Shown here in pieces: positions 8,971 through 18,047 of a stretch of DNA of 64,000 nt. The stretch comes from Streptomyces qinglanensis (GTDB lineage Bacteria > Actinomycetota > Actinomycetes > Streptomycetales > Streptomycetaceae). Location of the stretch: assembly GCF_900111245.1 (NCBI RefSeq), contig NZ_FOGO01000008.1, positions 186,001 to 250,000 on the forward strand, written 5' to 3'. A program made the translations under genes and the position numbers. A model generated the notes under the pieces. That model searched no databases and was not told the origin of the DNA. It saw only the letters and a list, made by a program, of their open reading frames with translations. Each line of letters begins with the position of its first letter. Within the stretch, counting starts at the first letter, position 1.

Positions 8971-10146
8971 ATGGCAGTGACCCTGGCGGACGTCGCCGCC
9001 CGCGCCGGTGTCTCCTCCGCGACCGTCTCCCGGGTGCTGAGCGGCGGCTATCCCGTCGCGGGCGCCACCAGGAGCCGCGTGCTGCGCGCCGTGGCCGAGC
9101 TGGAGTACGTCGTGGACGGTCCCGCCAGCGCGCTCGCCGCCGCCAGTTCCGACCTGCTGGGCATCCTCGTCAACGACATCGCCGACCCCTTCTTCGGCAT
9201 CATCGCCGGCGCCGTGCAGAGCGAGCTGGACAGCGGTGCGGACGCGTCCGTGCCGCACAAGCTCGCCGTGGTCTGCAACACCGGCGGATCGCCGGAGCGC
9301 GAGCTGACCTACCTCACCCTGCTGCAGCGCCAGCGGGCGGCGGCGATCGTGCTGACCGGCGGAGCGGTCGAGGATCCGGCGCACCGCGCGTCGCTGGCCG
9401 CGCGCCTGCGACGGCTCACCGCGGGCGGCACCCGGATCGTGCTGTGCGGCCGACCGCCGCTGGACCCTCCGGAGCCGGGCACGGAAGCGGCGGCGGTCCC
9501 GGAGGCGGGGCCGGTCGCCGAGCCCGCGGTGCGGCCGGTGCCGGCGGCGCGGGGCAGGGGTGCCCGGCGCCTCGCGCGCGGTGCCGTCCTGACCGTGGCC
9601 TTCGACAACCGCGGCGGCGCGCACGCCCTGACCGAGCACCTGCTCACGCTGGGCCACCGGCACATCGGCTACATCGCCGGGCCTTCGGAGCGGACCACCA
9701 CCCGGCACCGGCTGGCGGGCCATCTGGCGGCGCTGGCGGCGCACGGGGCCGCCGGTCCGGACCGGGCGGAGCGGCTGACCGTGCACGCGGGCGGCTACGA
9801 CCGCTCCTGCGGCTACCGGGGCACCGTCGAACTGCTGTGCAGGGCGCCGGAGACGACCGCAGTACTGGCCGCCAACGACACGGTCGCACTCGGGGTCTGC
9901 GCCGCCCTGCGGGACGCCGGGCTGCGGGTCCCGCAGGATGTGTCGGTGGCCGGATTCGACGACCTGCCCTTCAGCGCCGACGCCGCACCCGGACTCACCA
10001 CCGTGCGGCTGCCGCTGCAGGAAGCCGGTGCCCGCGCCGGGCAGCTCGCCCTGGGCACCCGGCCGGCCCCGCCGGGCGGGACGACGACGGTGCCGCACGC
10101 GCTGGTGGTCCGCACCTCCACCGCGCCGCCCCGCGCCGGAGCGTGA
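8971..10146 (+). CDS. LacI-family transcriptional regulator
   Basis: A 391-aa repressor. The N-terminal HTH VTLADVAARAGVSSATVSRVLSG is canonical LacI, including the hinge region that inserts into CG-centred operators. The ligand-binding domain follows (LLGILVNDIADPFFGII, GHRHIGYIAGP, TAVLAANDTVALGV, DVSVAGFDDLPF). An Ala/Pro/Arg-rich insertion around residues 168-205 separates the two halves of the domain. The ATG at 8971 follows GGAG and is preferred over an upstream in-frame ATG at 8920 because the HTH begins at its second residue. Divergent from the Gfo/Idh operon and probably its regulator. Confidence 0.92.
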   Translation: MAVTLADVAARAGVSSATVSRVLSGGYPVAGATRSRVLRAVAELEYVVDGPASALAAASSDLLGILVNDIADPFFGIIAGAVQSELDSGADASVPHKLAVVCNTGGSPERELTYLTLLQRQRAAAIVLTGGAVEDPAHRASLAARLRRLTAGGTRIVLCGRPPLDPPEPGTEAAAVPEAGPVAEPAVRPVPAARGRGARRLARGAVLTVAFDNRGGAHALTEHLLTLGHRHIGYIAGPSERTTTRHRLAGHLAALAAHGAAGPDRAERLTVHAGGYDRSCGYRGTVELLCRAPETTAVLAANDTVALGVCAALRDAGLRVPQDVSVAGFDDLPFSADAAPGLTTVRLPLQEAGARAGQLALGTRPAPPGGTTTVPHALVVRTSTAPPRAGA

Positions 10147-10199
10147 GCCCCTCGCGGGCGCGGCCGGTCGCAAGCCCCTCGCGGGCGCGGCCGGTCGCA
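10146..10199 (+). repeat. 27-bp direct tandem duplication
   Basis: Two identical 27-base units, 10146-10172 and 10173-10199, each beginning AGCCCCTCGCGGGCG, lie head to tail. The first base of unit one is the final A of the lacI stop codon. The repeat fills much of the gap before the downstream isomerase gene. Confidence 0.9.
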
Positions 10200-10282
10200 G
10201 CCACCGTGCCTGTGCGGGCCCGCGCGCCGACACGAGCTTCCGGAACCTTGCCGCGGAGGAGGGCATCTGGTCGGGTGAGCGC

Positions 10283-11095
10283 ATGCGACTCGCGTTCTCC
10301 ACACTCGGCGTGCCCGGCATGCCCGTCGACGAAGTGCTGCGGCTGGCCGCCGACTCGGGCTTCCACGGTGTCGAACTGCGTGCCCACCCGGAGGAGCCCG
10401 TGCACCCCGGCCTCGACCGCGCCGCACGGCAGCGGGTGGCGGCGCAGTTCGCGGAGGCCGGTCTCACTCCGCTGGGGGTCGCCGGATACCCGCGGATGGC
10501 CGACAGCGGCGAGGACGCGCCGGTGCTGGAGGAGGTGCGCGCCCTGCTGGAGCTGGCCCACGACCTGGGTGCGCCGTACGCCCGGGTCTTCCCCGGCGGC
10601 GGCCCGGATGTCGCGGAGGGCGACGCGAACGCCGTACGGCGGCTGCGGCAGGCCGCCGTCATCGCCGCCGATCTGGGGGTGCGGGTGCTGCTGGAGACGC
10701 ACGACTCGCACGCCACCGGCGCGGACGCGGCGCGGGTCCTGAGCGCCGTCGACCACCCGGGCGCGGGGGCCCTGTGGGATGTCATGCACACCTGGCGGGG
10801 CTGTGAGGACCCGGAGGAGACCTACCGGCTGCTCGCTCCGTACCTGGGCTATGTGCAGGTGAAGGACATCGCCTCGCGGGAGGACCCGGCACCGCTGGCG
10901 CCGGGCGAGGGCGTGCTGCCGCTCACCGAGGTCGCGGACGTGCTGACCCGGGCGACGGACGCGCAGGCGGACGCGGGCGTCGAGTGGCTGTGCTGGGAGT
11001 ACGAGAAGCGCTGGTTCCCGGAGGTCCGTGAGCTGCCCGCACTGCTGCCCGGGGCCCGCGACCATCTGCTGGGCCTGCTGGCCGAAGCGGCCTGA
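10283..11095 (+). CDS. Sugar phosphate isomerase/epimerase
   Basis: A 270-aa TIM-barrel protein of the same superfamily as the product of 5459-6310, but a distinct paralogue. It begins MRLAFSTLGVPGM. Likely metal ligands are in VLLETHDSH (Glu/His), GALWDVMHTW (Asp/His), YVQVKDI (Lys/Asp) and WLCWEYEKRW (Glu). It follows the lacI gene in the same direction with a 136-base gap filled by a 27-bp duplication, so it may be co-transcribed with the regulator. With the divergent operon it gives two isomerases, one dehydrogenase and one aldolase-like enzyme under one regulator; substrate unknown. Confidence 0.85.
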   Translation: MRLAFSTLGVPGMPVDEVLRLAADSGFHGVELRAHPEEPVHPGLDRAARQRVAAQFAEAGLTPLGVAGYPRMADSGEDAPVLEEVRALLELAHDLGAPYARVFPGGGPDVAEGDANAVRRLRQAAVIAADLGVRVLLETHDSHATGADAARVLSAVDHPGAGALWDVMHTWRGCEDPEETYRLLAPYLGYVQVKDIASREDPAPLAPGEGVLPLTEVADVLTRATDAQADAGVEWLCWEYEKRWFPEVRELPALLPGARDHLLGLLAEAA

Positions 11096-11179
11096 TCCGC
11101 CCGGCCCGGAACGCGAACGGCGGCGCCCCGCCGCGAAGGAGGGCGCCGCCGGCAGCCGCGTCAGGGCCGCGGGCCCGTG

Positions 11180-12607
11180 TCAGGGACGCAGTTCCAGCGT
11201 CTGCTTCCGGGGCTTGTCGAGCTTCTTGTCGTACGACGTCAGGCGCTTGGGCTTCTTCTTGTCCGCGTCGTGGTCCAGTCCGGCGAACTCCAGCACCATC
11301 TTGGTGGCGGCGGCCCGGTCGTCGTCCTCGAGAGTGGCGATCCGCGCGCCGTGGTCCTGTCCGGGCGCCCAGAAGACGGCCGTGTCCTTGGTGTGCCGGC
11401 CGGGACGGAACGGCTCGGCGCCCCACGGGTCGTTCTCACCATAGATGTAGAGCATCTGCGAGGAGCGGTGGCGCACCCAGCGGTCGATGTCGCGCATCGC
11501 CCTGTCGTGCTTGTTGAACTTCACCGGGATGCTGCGCGGCACGTAGGTGCTCGGCACGTTCAGGCCCGGGTACTTGCGCACGTCGTCGAGGAGGGGCTCC
11601 TCGTAGTCGGGCGACCCCATCTGGGTGCCCGCCTGGTAGTAGTACGGCACGTAGGGGGTGATGCCCTGGTCGGTGCCGGCCGACCAGCCGCCGATCTCGT
11701 CGGCCCACTTGTAGAGCGTGTCCGTGGAGGCGTCGGTGGCGGGCACCTCGTCGCACTCGCTCTCCAGGTGGTACTGCCAGAAGCCCCAGACGAGGTCCTG
11801 CGCGACCAGTTCGAAGGCCCGGTCGGCGCTGCCGGCCAGCTTGAAGGTGTAGTCGTTCTCCTTGGCCCACGCCTTGATCCGCGAGACCATCGCGCCGCGC
11901 CGCTCGAAGATCTCGTGCTGCGCGCCGTTGAGCCGGTCGCGGCACTCCTTGGAGCCGACGTTGCGGAAGAACTTGTAGTACGCGGAGTCCTCGTCGTTGC
12001 GGACGTCGTTGGGCGCCACGTAGGGCACTGTCCCGTCCATGTCACGCGGATAGAAGCGGCGGTAGTACGTCGCGGTCATGCCGCCCTTGCTGCCGCCGGT
12101 CGCGATCCAGTTCTTGCGGTAGATCTTCTTGAGCGCCTGGTGGATGCGGTGCTGGTCGCTGGCCGCCTGCCAGATGGTCAGCTTCGACCAGTCCGCGGGC
12201 TCGGGCCTGGAGGGCGTGAAGAACCGGTACTCCATGGAGACCTGGTTGCCGTCCGTCAACTGCGTCGGCTCACTGCGGCTGGGGTTGGTGTTGAGGTTGT
12301 AGCCGCTGGTGAAGAAGACCGTGGGCCGGTTCGTGTCCTTGTGCAGGATGGAGATGCGCTGTTTGAACGTGCCCTTCCAGGGACGCCGGTGGTCCACCGG
12401 CTGTTCGTAGTTGAGCAGGAAGAAGCGATATCCGTCGACGGGCTTCTCCTCGATGAGGCTCATCCCGGGCACCGCGAGGATGCGGTCCTTGATGTCCTGG
12501 CCGGCCGCGGGATCGGCCGCGGTGGCGGCCCCCGCCGAGGCGCTGCCGACGCTGAAGGTGCCTATCAGCACCACCAGAGACAGCAGCCATCTGAGCGTTT
12601 TACGCAT
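11180..12607 (-). CDS. Secreted tripeptidyl aminopeptidase (S37/PS-10-like serine peptidase)
   Basis: A 475-aa secreted peptidase. A Sec signal peptide (KTLRW, hydrophobic core, then ASAGAATA) covers about residues 1-30. The alpha/beta-hydrolase body carries the nucleophile elbow IATGGSKGG with Ser at about 173. The acid is in LYIYGENDPWGAE and the histidine in APGQDHGARI. These features fit the S37 tripeptidyl aminopeptidases of Streptomyces, which trim secreted proteins and peptides during growth and differentiation. The C-terminus is unusually Lys-rich. The ATG follows an AAGGGGAGGG ribosome site. Monocistronic; transcribed away from the Nudix gene. Confidence 0.88.
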   Translation of the reverse strand: MRKTLRWLLSLVVLIGTFSVGSASAGAATAADPAAGQDIKDRILAVPGMSLIEEKPVDGYRFFLLNYEQPVDHRRPWKGTFKQRISILHKDTNRPTVFFTSGYNLNTNPSRSEPTQLTDGNQVSMEYRFFTPSRPEPADWSKLTIWQAASDQHRIHQALKKIYRKNWIATGGSKGGMTATYYRRFYPRDMDGTVPYVAPNDVRNDEDSAYYKFFRNVGSKECRDRLNGAQHEIFERRGAMVSRIKAWAKENDYTFKLAGSADRAFELVAQDLVWGFWQYHLESECDEVPATDASTDTLYKWADEIGGWSAGTDQGITPYVPYYYQAGTQMGSPDYEEPLLDDVRKYPGLNVPSTYVPRSIPVKFNKHDRAMRDIDRWVRHRSSQMLYIYGENDPWGAEPFRPGRHTKDTAVFWAPGQDHGARIATLEDDDRAAATKMVLEFAGLDHDADKKKPKRLTSYDKKLDKPRKQTLELRP

Positions 12608-12765
12608 TCACCCTCCCCTTACTGCGTCAAAAGTCGTCGTGAACCTATCGGCGTCCGACCGGCTTTGCCAGACCCCGACACCGACCCGCTGTACGCATAC
12701 GGGTGAACGAGCACCGCTCAGCGGTGCGAACCGCCCTGTCGGCGGTCGCCGTTACGCTGCCGCCC

Positions 12766-13263
12766 ATGGACGACTCCGCGCTTCCCACCCCGCCCGCACC
12801 GCTGGCCACCGGCCCGCGCGAGATGCGGCTGCTCTCCTTCCACACCGAGCCCGAGGAGACCCGCTTCCCGGACGCCCCGGTCGGCTACGTCCTGCTGGTC
12901 GTGCGGCACGCCGGGAAGCTGCTGATGGTGCACGTCCGCAGCCGCGCCTGCTGGGAGCTGCCCGGCGGCGGCATCGAGGAAGGCGAGAGCCCGCGCGGCG
13001 CCGCCCTCCGCGAACTGCGCGAGGAGACCGGCCAGACGGCCGACCCCGCTGCCCTGCGCTTCGCCGGGTTCGCCCGCACCTCGCTGGGCCCCGAGCAGCG
13101 AGTGCTCTACGGCGCCGTCTTCACCGGCGAACTGGCCGAGGTACTGCCCTTCACCCCGACCGAGGAGATCTCCGCACTGCACTGGCGCAGCGGTTCCGAG
13201 CCACTGCCCTGGGGCCAGGTGCAGACGGTCGACGAATATCTGGTCGGCCTGTGCGACGCCTGA
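12766..13263 (+). CDS. Nudix hydrolase
   Basis: A 165-aa protein with a complete Nudix box, GGGIEEGESPRGAALRELREETG (about residues 68-90), which binds the metal and hydrolyses a nucleoside-diphosphate-linked compound; the substrate cannot be predicted. ATG at 12766 is chosen because a TACGCT -10 hexamer ends 7 bases before it (12753-12758), the pattern of a leaderless actinomycete mRNA, and no Shine-Dalgarno is present. An upstream in-frame GTG at 12703 would place the promoter inside the gene. Confidence 0.88.
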   Translation: MDDSALPTPPAPLATGPREMRLLSFHTEPEETRFPDAPVGYVLLVVRHAGKLLMVHVRSRACWELPGGGIEEGESPRGAALRELREETGQTADPAALRFAGFARTSLGPEQRVLYGAVFTGELAEVLPFTPTEEISALHWRSGSEPLPWGQVQTVDEYLVGLCDA

Positions 13264-13279
13264 GGCGTACTGTCGGCGC

Positions 13280-13507
13280 ATGCCGCAGCCACACGGATTC
13301 ACCTACGAGCAGCGCGGACCCGCGGGCACGGTGCTGATCAGCCACCGCGGCCGCCCGGTCACCACGCTGCGCGACGGGCGGGCGCAACGCTTCCTCCAGG
13401 AAGTCTCCGCGGGAGACGAACAGTTGGTCATGGCCCGCTGGACGGGCAACTACAAGCGCGGCAACGAGCGCACCGCCCGGGCGCACCCGCGCAACCGCGA
13501 GCGCTGA
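13280..13507 (+). CDS. Small conserved-type protein, 75 aa, unknown function
   Basis: A short basic protein with a beta-rich middle (GTVLISHRGRPVTTLRDG) and an Arg-rich tail (NYKRGNERTARAHPRNRER). I recognise similar small proteins in Streptomyces but no function. Support for reality: it starts 16 bases after the Nudix gene, TACTGT (13268-13273) ends 6 bases before the ATG as in leaderless genes, and the codon pattern is normal. The basic tail suggests nucleic-acid contact, which is only an inference. Confidence 0.65.
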   Translation: MPQPHGFTYEQRGPAGTVLISHRGRPVTTLRDGRAQRFLQEVSAGDEQLVMARWTGNYKRGNERTARAHPRNRER

Positions 13508-13566
13508 CGCACGGGGCGAAGCGCACGCGGTCGCTCGGGGCGAAGCGCTCGGGGCCCGCGGTGCGG

Positions 13567-13605
13567 GGCGCGCGGGCCCCGGCGCGCGGGCCCCGGCGCG
13601 CGGGG
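13567..13605. repeat. 14-bp GC tandem repeat between convergent genes
   Basis: GGCGCGCGGGCCCC occurs at 13567-13580 and 13581-13594, with an 11-base partial third copy. It consists entirely of G and C and can fold into several alternative hairpins. It lies between the 75-aa gene and the convergent ABC exporter end, so it may act as a shared terminator. Confidence 0.7.
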
Positions 13606-13651
13606 CGGGCGCGCGCCTGGCGCGGTGCCCGCGACGCCCGCCCGCGCGCGC

Positions 13652-16600
13652 TCACACCACCGCGTGCTCGGAGCCGCCCGCCGTCTCCCCGGCGAAGGTC
13701 CGCCACAGCTCCGCGTAGCGCCCGCCCAGCGCCACCAGCTCCTCGTGGGTGCCGTCCTCGGCGATCCGGCCCTGGTCGAGGACGATCACCCGGTCGGCGC
13801 GCGCGGCCGTCGTCAGCCGGTGCGCCACCACCAGGGTGGTCCGTTCCCCCGCCAGCCGGTCGGTGGCCTGGTTGACCAGCGACTCGGTCGCCAGGTCGAG
13901 CGCCGCCGTCGCCTCGTCCAGCAGCAGGATCGCCGGGTCCACCAGTTCGGCCCGGGCCAGCGCGATCAGTTGCCGCTGTCCGGCCGAGAGATTGCGGCCC
14001 CGCTCGTCCACCTCGTGCAGATAGCCGCCCGACAGGGAGGCGATCATGTCGTGCGCGCCGACCCCCCGGGCCGCCGCCTCCACCTCCGCGTCCGTCGCGT
14101 CCATCCGCCCGTAGGCGATGGCGTCCCGCACGGTCCCGGGGAAGAGGTAGGGCTCCTGGGGCACCACGCCGATCCGGTGCCGGTAGCCGGTCAGGTCGAT
14201 GCCGCGCAGGTCCTCACCGTCCGCCAGGACGGCGCCCCGGGACGGGTCGTAGAACCGCGCGACCAGCTTGACCAGGGTGGACTTGCCCGCACCGGTCTCG
14301 CCGACGAAGGCGACCGTCTCCCCGGCCGGAATGGTCAGCCGGATGTCCGAGAGCGCCGCCTGCTCCCCCTGCGTGCCGGAGGGGTCCTCGGTGGCGTAGT
14401 GGAAGTGCACGTCCCGGAACTCGATCCCGCCGCGCAGCGCGGTCACCTCCTGCGGCGCGGCGGCGACGGGCGTGCTGCTCTCCTCGCGCAGCAGCTCCTG
14501 GATGCGGCGCAGCGAGACGGCTGCCTGCTGATAGCCGTCGAAGACCTGCGAGAGCTGCTGCACCGGCGCGAAGAACAGCTCGATGTAGAGCAGGTAGGCC
14601 ACCAGGGCCCCGGCCGACAGGGTGTTGTCCTCGATCCGTCCGGCGCCCACGACGAGCACCGCGGCGGTCGCCACGGCGGCGAGGAGCTGCACGAAGGGGA
14701 AGTAGACCGAGATCAGCCACTGACCGCGCACCCGCGCCCGGCGGTAGCCGTCGCTGCGGCGCTCGAACTGCTCGGCGCCGCGCTCCTCGCCGCGGAACGC
14801 CTGCACCATCCGCAGCCCGGCGACCGACTCCTGCAGGTCGGCGTTGACCACGCTGACCCGCTCCCGGGCCAGTTCGTACGCCTTGACGCTCTGCCGGCGG
14901 AAGAAGTAGGTGCCGACGACCAGCAGCGGCAGCGTCGCGAAGACCACCAGCGCCAGTTGGACGTCGAGCACCAGCAGCGCGCCGAGGATGCCCAGGAAGG
15001 TGAAGAGCGACACGACAGCGGTGACCAGCCCGGTCTGCAGGAACGTGGAGAGCGCGTCGACGTCGGTCGTCATCCGGGTCATCACGGCGCCCGCCTGGTG
15101 CCGTTCGTAGTAGTCGAGGCCCAGCCGCTGCAGTTGCGCGAAAATCTTCACCCGCAGGGCGTAGAGCACCCGCTCGCCGGTGCGTCCGGTCAGCAGCAGC
15201 GAGCCGGTCTGGGCGGCCCACTGGGCGACGACCACGGCCAGTGCCAGCCCGGAGGCGAACCAGACCGCGCCCAGCGCGCCCTTCTCCACCCCGTCGTCGA
15301 TGCCGTGCCGGATCAGCACGGGCAGTACCAGCCCGAACCCGGCGTCCAGCGCGGCGAAGACCAGGGCGACCAGCAGGGCGGCGCCGAAGCCGCGCAGCAG
15401 GCGCCGCAGCCCGTAGGAGTCCTCGCGCCGCTCGGCGCGCTCCTCGTCCACCTCGGGGAGGTCGTCGGCCGGGGGCAGCGCCGCCACTCTGGCGAGCAGT
15501 TCGGGGCTGCCGGGCAGGCCCGCGAGTTCGGTGCCGAAGGCTCCGGGCCGGCCGGCCTGCGCGGCGGCGGTTCCGCTGCCGCCGCCCGGCAGAGCGCCCT
15601 CGGTCCCCGGCTCCTGCTCGCGCACCCACAGCTCGGGGGTCACCCCGTCGACGGTGTCGTGCGCGTCGTGCACGGCCATGCCGGCCGGGTCGCGCTCCAC
15701 GTCACCGAGTTCGTCCGGGTCGGTCAGCAGCCGCCGGTAGAGGGCGCAGCGCTCGACCAGTTCCTCGTGGGTGCCGATGTCGGCCAGCCGGCCGCCGTCC
15801 AGTACGGCGATCCGGTCGGCCAGCGCCAGGGTGGACTGCCGGTGGGCGATCAGCAGCGTGGTACGGCCGGCCATCACCTCGCGCAGCGCCTCGTGGATCT
15901 CGTGCTCCACGCGCGCGTCCACGGCCGAGGTGGCGTCGTCCAGGAGCAGCAGGCGCGGGTCGGTCAGCAGGGCACGGGCGAGCGCGATGCGCTGCCGCTG
16001 GCCGCCGGAGAGGGTCAGCCCCTGTTCGCCGACGGTGGTCTCGTAGCCGTCCGGCAGCTCCTGGACGAACCGGTCGGCCTGGGCGGCCCGCGCTGCGGCG
16101 CGGATCTCCTCGTCGGTGGCGTCGGGCGCGCCGTAGGCGATGTTCTCCCGGAGGGAGGAGGAGAACAGGAAGGGGTTCTCGGGGACGAGCCCGATGGCGG
16201 AGCGCAGCGAGTCCAGGGTCAGCTCGCGCACGTCCTGGCCGCCCACGCGCACCGCGCCGCCGGTCACGTCGTAGTAACGCGGCAGCAGCATGGAGACGGT
16301 GGACTTGCCGCTGCCGCTGGCCCCCACCAGGGCGACCGTCTCACCGGGTTCGATGCGCAGACTGAAGCCGTCCAGCACGGGGGTGTCCGCCGCGTAGCCG
16401 AAGCTGACGTCCTCGAACTCGACGGAGGCGTCCGCGGCTGCGGGCAGGTCCCGGGCGTGCGGGCTCTCGGCCATCTGCGGCTCGGTGTCGATCAGGTCGT
16501 AGACCCGCTCGACGCCTGCTCTGGCCTGTTGTCCGACGGTCAGCATCATGGCCAGCATCCGGACCGGGCCGACGAGCTGCGCCAGATAGGTGGAGAAGGC

Positions 16601-17446
16601 GACGAAGGTGCCCAGCGTGATCTCGCCACGGGTGGCCATCCAGCCGCCGAGCGCGAGCATGGCGACCTGGCCGAGCGAGGGTACGGACTGCAGGGCCGGG
16701 GTGTAGCGCGCGTTGAGGCGCACGGTGCGCAGCCGGCCCGCGAACAGCTTCCGGCTGACGGCCCGGAGCTTCCCGGTCTCCTGCGCCTCCTGGCCGAAGC
16801 CCTTGACCACCCGGACGCCGCTGACCGCGCCGTCCACCACCGAGGCGACCGCTCCGGCTTGCTGCTGCGCGTACCAGGTGGCGGGGAAGAGCCGCTTGCG
16901 GCTCAGGTCGGCGACCCACCACAGCAGCGGGAAGACCGCGACGGAGACCAGGGTGAGCAGCGGCGAGAGGACGAGCATCACGACGAGCGCCACCAGGAAC
17001 AGCAGCACGTTGCCGATCATCATCGGCAGCATGAACAGCAGGCTCTGCACGAGCTGGAGGTCGCTGGTGCCGCGGCCCACCACCTGCCCCGTGGACAGCT
17101 CGTCCTGGCTGCGGCCGTCCAGCCGGACGATCGAGCGGTACATCTCGGTGCGCAGGTCGTGCTGGACGTCCAGCGCGAGCCGCCCGCCGTAGTAGCGGCG
17201 GGCGTAGGTCAGTAGGTAGATGACGGCTGCCGCGGCGACGAGCAGTCCGATCCAGGCCCACAGGCCGCCCTGTCCGCCGACCACCACGTCATCGATGATG
17301 ACCTTGGTCAGCAGCGGGACGAGCGCCATGACGGCCATGCCGCCGAGCGAGGCACCCAGTGCGAGCACCACCGCGCGCCTGTACCGCCAGCAGTACCCGG
17401 CCAGCCGCCGGGCCCAGCCCGGCGTACCCGCACTCTCCTCCGTCAC
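13652..17446 (-). CDS. Two-in-one ABC exporter (TMD-NBD-TMD-NBD)
   Basis: A 1264-aa fused ABC transporter of the multidrug/lipid exporter type, equivalent to two half-transporters in one chain. Each half has about six membrane helices and an ATPase domain. NBD1 shows GASGSGKST, LSGGQ and LLLLDDATSAVD; NBD2 shows GETGAGKST, LSAGQ and ILLLDEATAALD. In NBD1 the catalytic Glu after Walker B is Asp, as in asymmetric exporters with one weakened site. A Gly/Ala/Pro linker rich in acidic residues joins the halves. The GTG at 17446 follows GGGGA; an in-frame ATG at 17506 would add 20 residues but has no ribosome site. Substrate unknown. Confidence 0.9.
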   Translation of the reverse strand: MTEESAGTPGWARRLAGYCWRYRRAVVLALGASLGGMAVMALVPLLTKVIIDDVVVGGQGGLWAWIGLLVAAAAVIYLLTYARRYYGGRLALDVQHDLRTEMYRSIVRLDGRSQDELSTGQVVGRGTSDLQLVQSLLFMLPMMIGNVLLFLVALVVMLVLSPLLTLVSVAVFPLLWWVADLSRKRLFPATWYAQQQAGAVASVVDGAVSGVRVVKGFGQEAQETGKLRAVSRKLFAGRLRTVRLNARYTPALQSVPSLGQVAMLALGGWMATRGEITLGTFVAFSTYLAQLVGPVRMLAMMLTVGQQARAGVERVYDLIDTEPQMAESPHARDLPAAADASVEFEDVSFGYAADTPVLDGFSLRIEPGETVALVGASGSGKSTVSMLLPRYYDVTGGAVRVGGQDVRELTLDSLRSAIGLVPENPFLFSSSLRENIAYGAPDATDEEIRAAARAAQADRFVQELPDGYETTVGEQGLTLSGGQRQRIALARALLTDPRLLLLDDATSAVDARVEHEIHEALREVMAGRTTLLIAHRQSTLALADRIAVLDGGRLADIGTHEELVERCALYRRLLTDPDELGDVERDPAGMAVHDAHDTVDGVTPELWVREQEPGTEGALPGGGSGTAAAQAGRPGAFGTELAGLPGSPELLARVAALPPADDLPEVDEERAERREDSYGLRRLLRGFGAALLVALVFAALDAGFGLVLPVLIRHGIDDGVEKGALGAVWFASGLALAVVVAQWAAQTGSLLLTGRTGERVLYALRVKIFAQLQRLGLDYYERHQAGAVMTRMTTDVDALSTFLQTGLVTAVVSLFTFLGILGALLVLDVQLALVVFATLPLLVVGTYFFRRQSVKAYELARERVSVVNADLQESVAGLRMVQAFRGEERGAEQFERRSDGYRRARVRGQWLISVYFPFVQLLAAVATAAVLVVGAGRIEDNTLSAGALVAYLLYIELFFAPVQQLSQVFDGYQQAAVSLRRIQELLREESSTPVAAAPQEVTALRGGIEFRDVHFHYATEDPSGTQGEQAALSDIRLTIPAGETVAFVGETGAGKSTLVKLVARFYDPSRGAVLADGEDLRGIDLTGYRHRIGVVPQEPYLFPGTVRDAIAYGRMDATDAEVEAAARGVGAHDMIASLSGGYLHEVDERGRNLSAGQRQLIALARAELVDPAILLLDEATAALDLATESLVNQATDRLAGERTTLVVAHRLTTAARADRVIVLDQGRIAEDGTHEELVALGGRYAELWRTFAGETAGGSEHAVV

Positions 17447-18047
17447 CGCGTCCCCAGTCCCTTCACGTCGGCCTGCGCCCTTCCGTTCCTGCCGAGTGCC
17501 CAACATCGGGAGAGCGGGCTTTCATTCCGGACCGCGCCGGGGCGGGGGCGGAACCAGGTCCGGGGAAGGCCCGAAGCAGGGGCCGGGAGAGGGCCGAAGC
17601 AGGGGCCGGAAGAAGGGCGAAGCAGGGGCCGGGAGAGGGGCGAAGAGTGGCCGAAGGCGGCCCGGTGAGCGCGTGGCTCCACCGTGGCCGCCCCGGCCAC
17701 CGACGGCGCGTCCCTGGGTGCGTGCGGGCCGGCACCCCCCACGAGGCCAGCTCCGCGACCGCTCCGCGCCGTCTTCCCGCGGGATCGCTTCTGCAGTCTG
17801 TCGATAACTTCCACGAAATGCACATCGACCGATCAAATTCAGTAACGTCCCGTATTAAACCAGTGGCACTCCGTGACTGAGCGGATGTTTTCCGGCACCC
17901 CGTCAAGCCCCCGCCGACCTGGGCCGTTCGGCGTCCCGAACGGGGGCGGTCCGCCCGCGGACCGCGGGGACCGTCCGCACACGTACGAAGCGCCGGAGGG
18001 GCCGCGCCCGCAACACGGCCGGAACACACTCATCCGGGGCACTTCCG
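17447..18047. other. Non-coding gap with tandem repeat
   Basis: About 600 bases between two minus-strand genes. It contains a 23-bp purine-rich tandem repeat (annotated separately) and then a comparatively AT-rich stretch at about 17805-17880 that could hold the promoter of the ABC exporter. I see no reading frame with normal codon use. Confidence 0.5.
17573..17657. repeat. 23-bp purine-rich tandem repeat, about 3.7 copies
   Basis: Units begin GAAGCAGGGGCCGG at 17573, 17596 and 17619, with a diverged fourth at 17642. The period is exactly 23 bases, which is not a multiple of three, so it is unlikely to be coding. It lies about 130 bases upstream of the ABC exporter start. Confidence 0.85.

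Noticed and set aside
6307..10791. Very long minus-strand frame (about 1490 aa) covering three genes
   Set aside because: Only its last 403 codons (DUF993 protein) make sense; the rest runs opposite or out of frame to the LacI and Gfo/Idh genes.
13625..17215. 1196-aa plus-strand frame opposite the ABC exporter
   Set aside because: His/Gln/Arg/Gly-rich mirror of a well-supported ABC transporter; no domain features.
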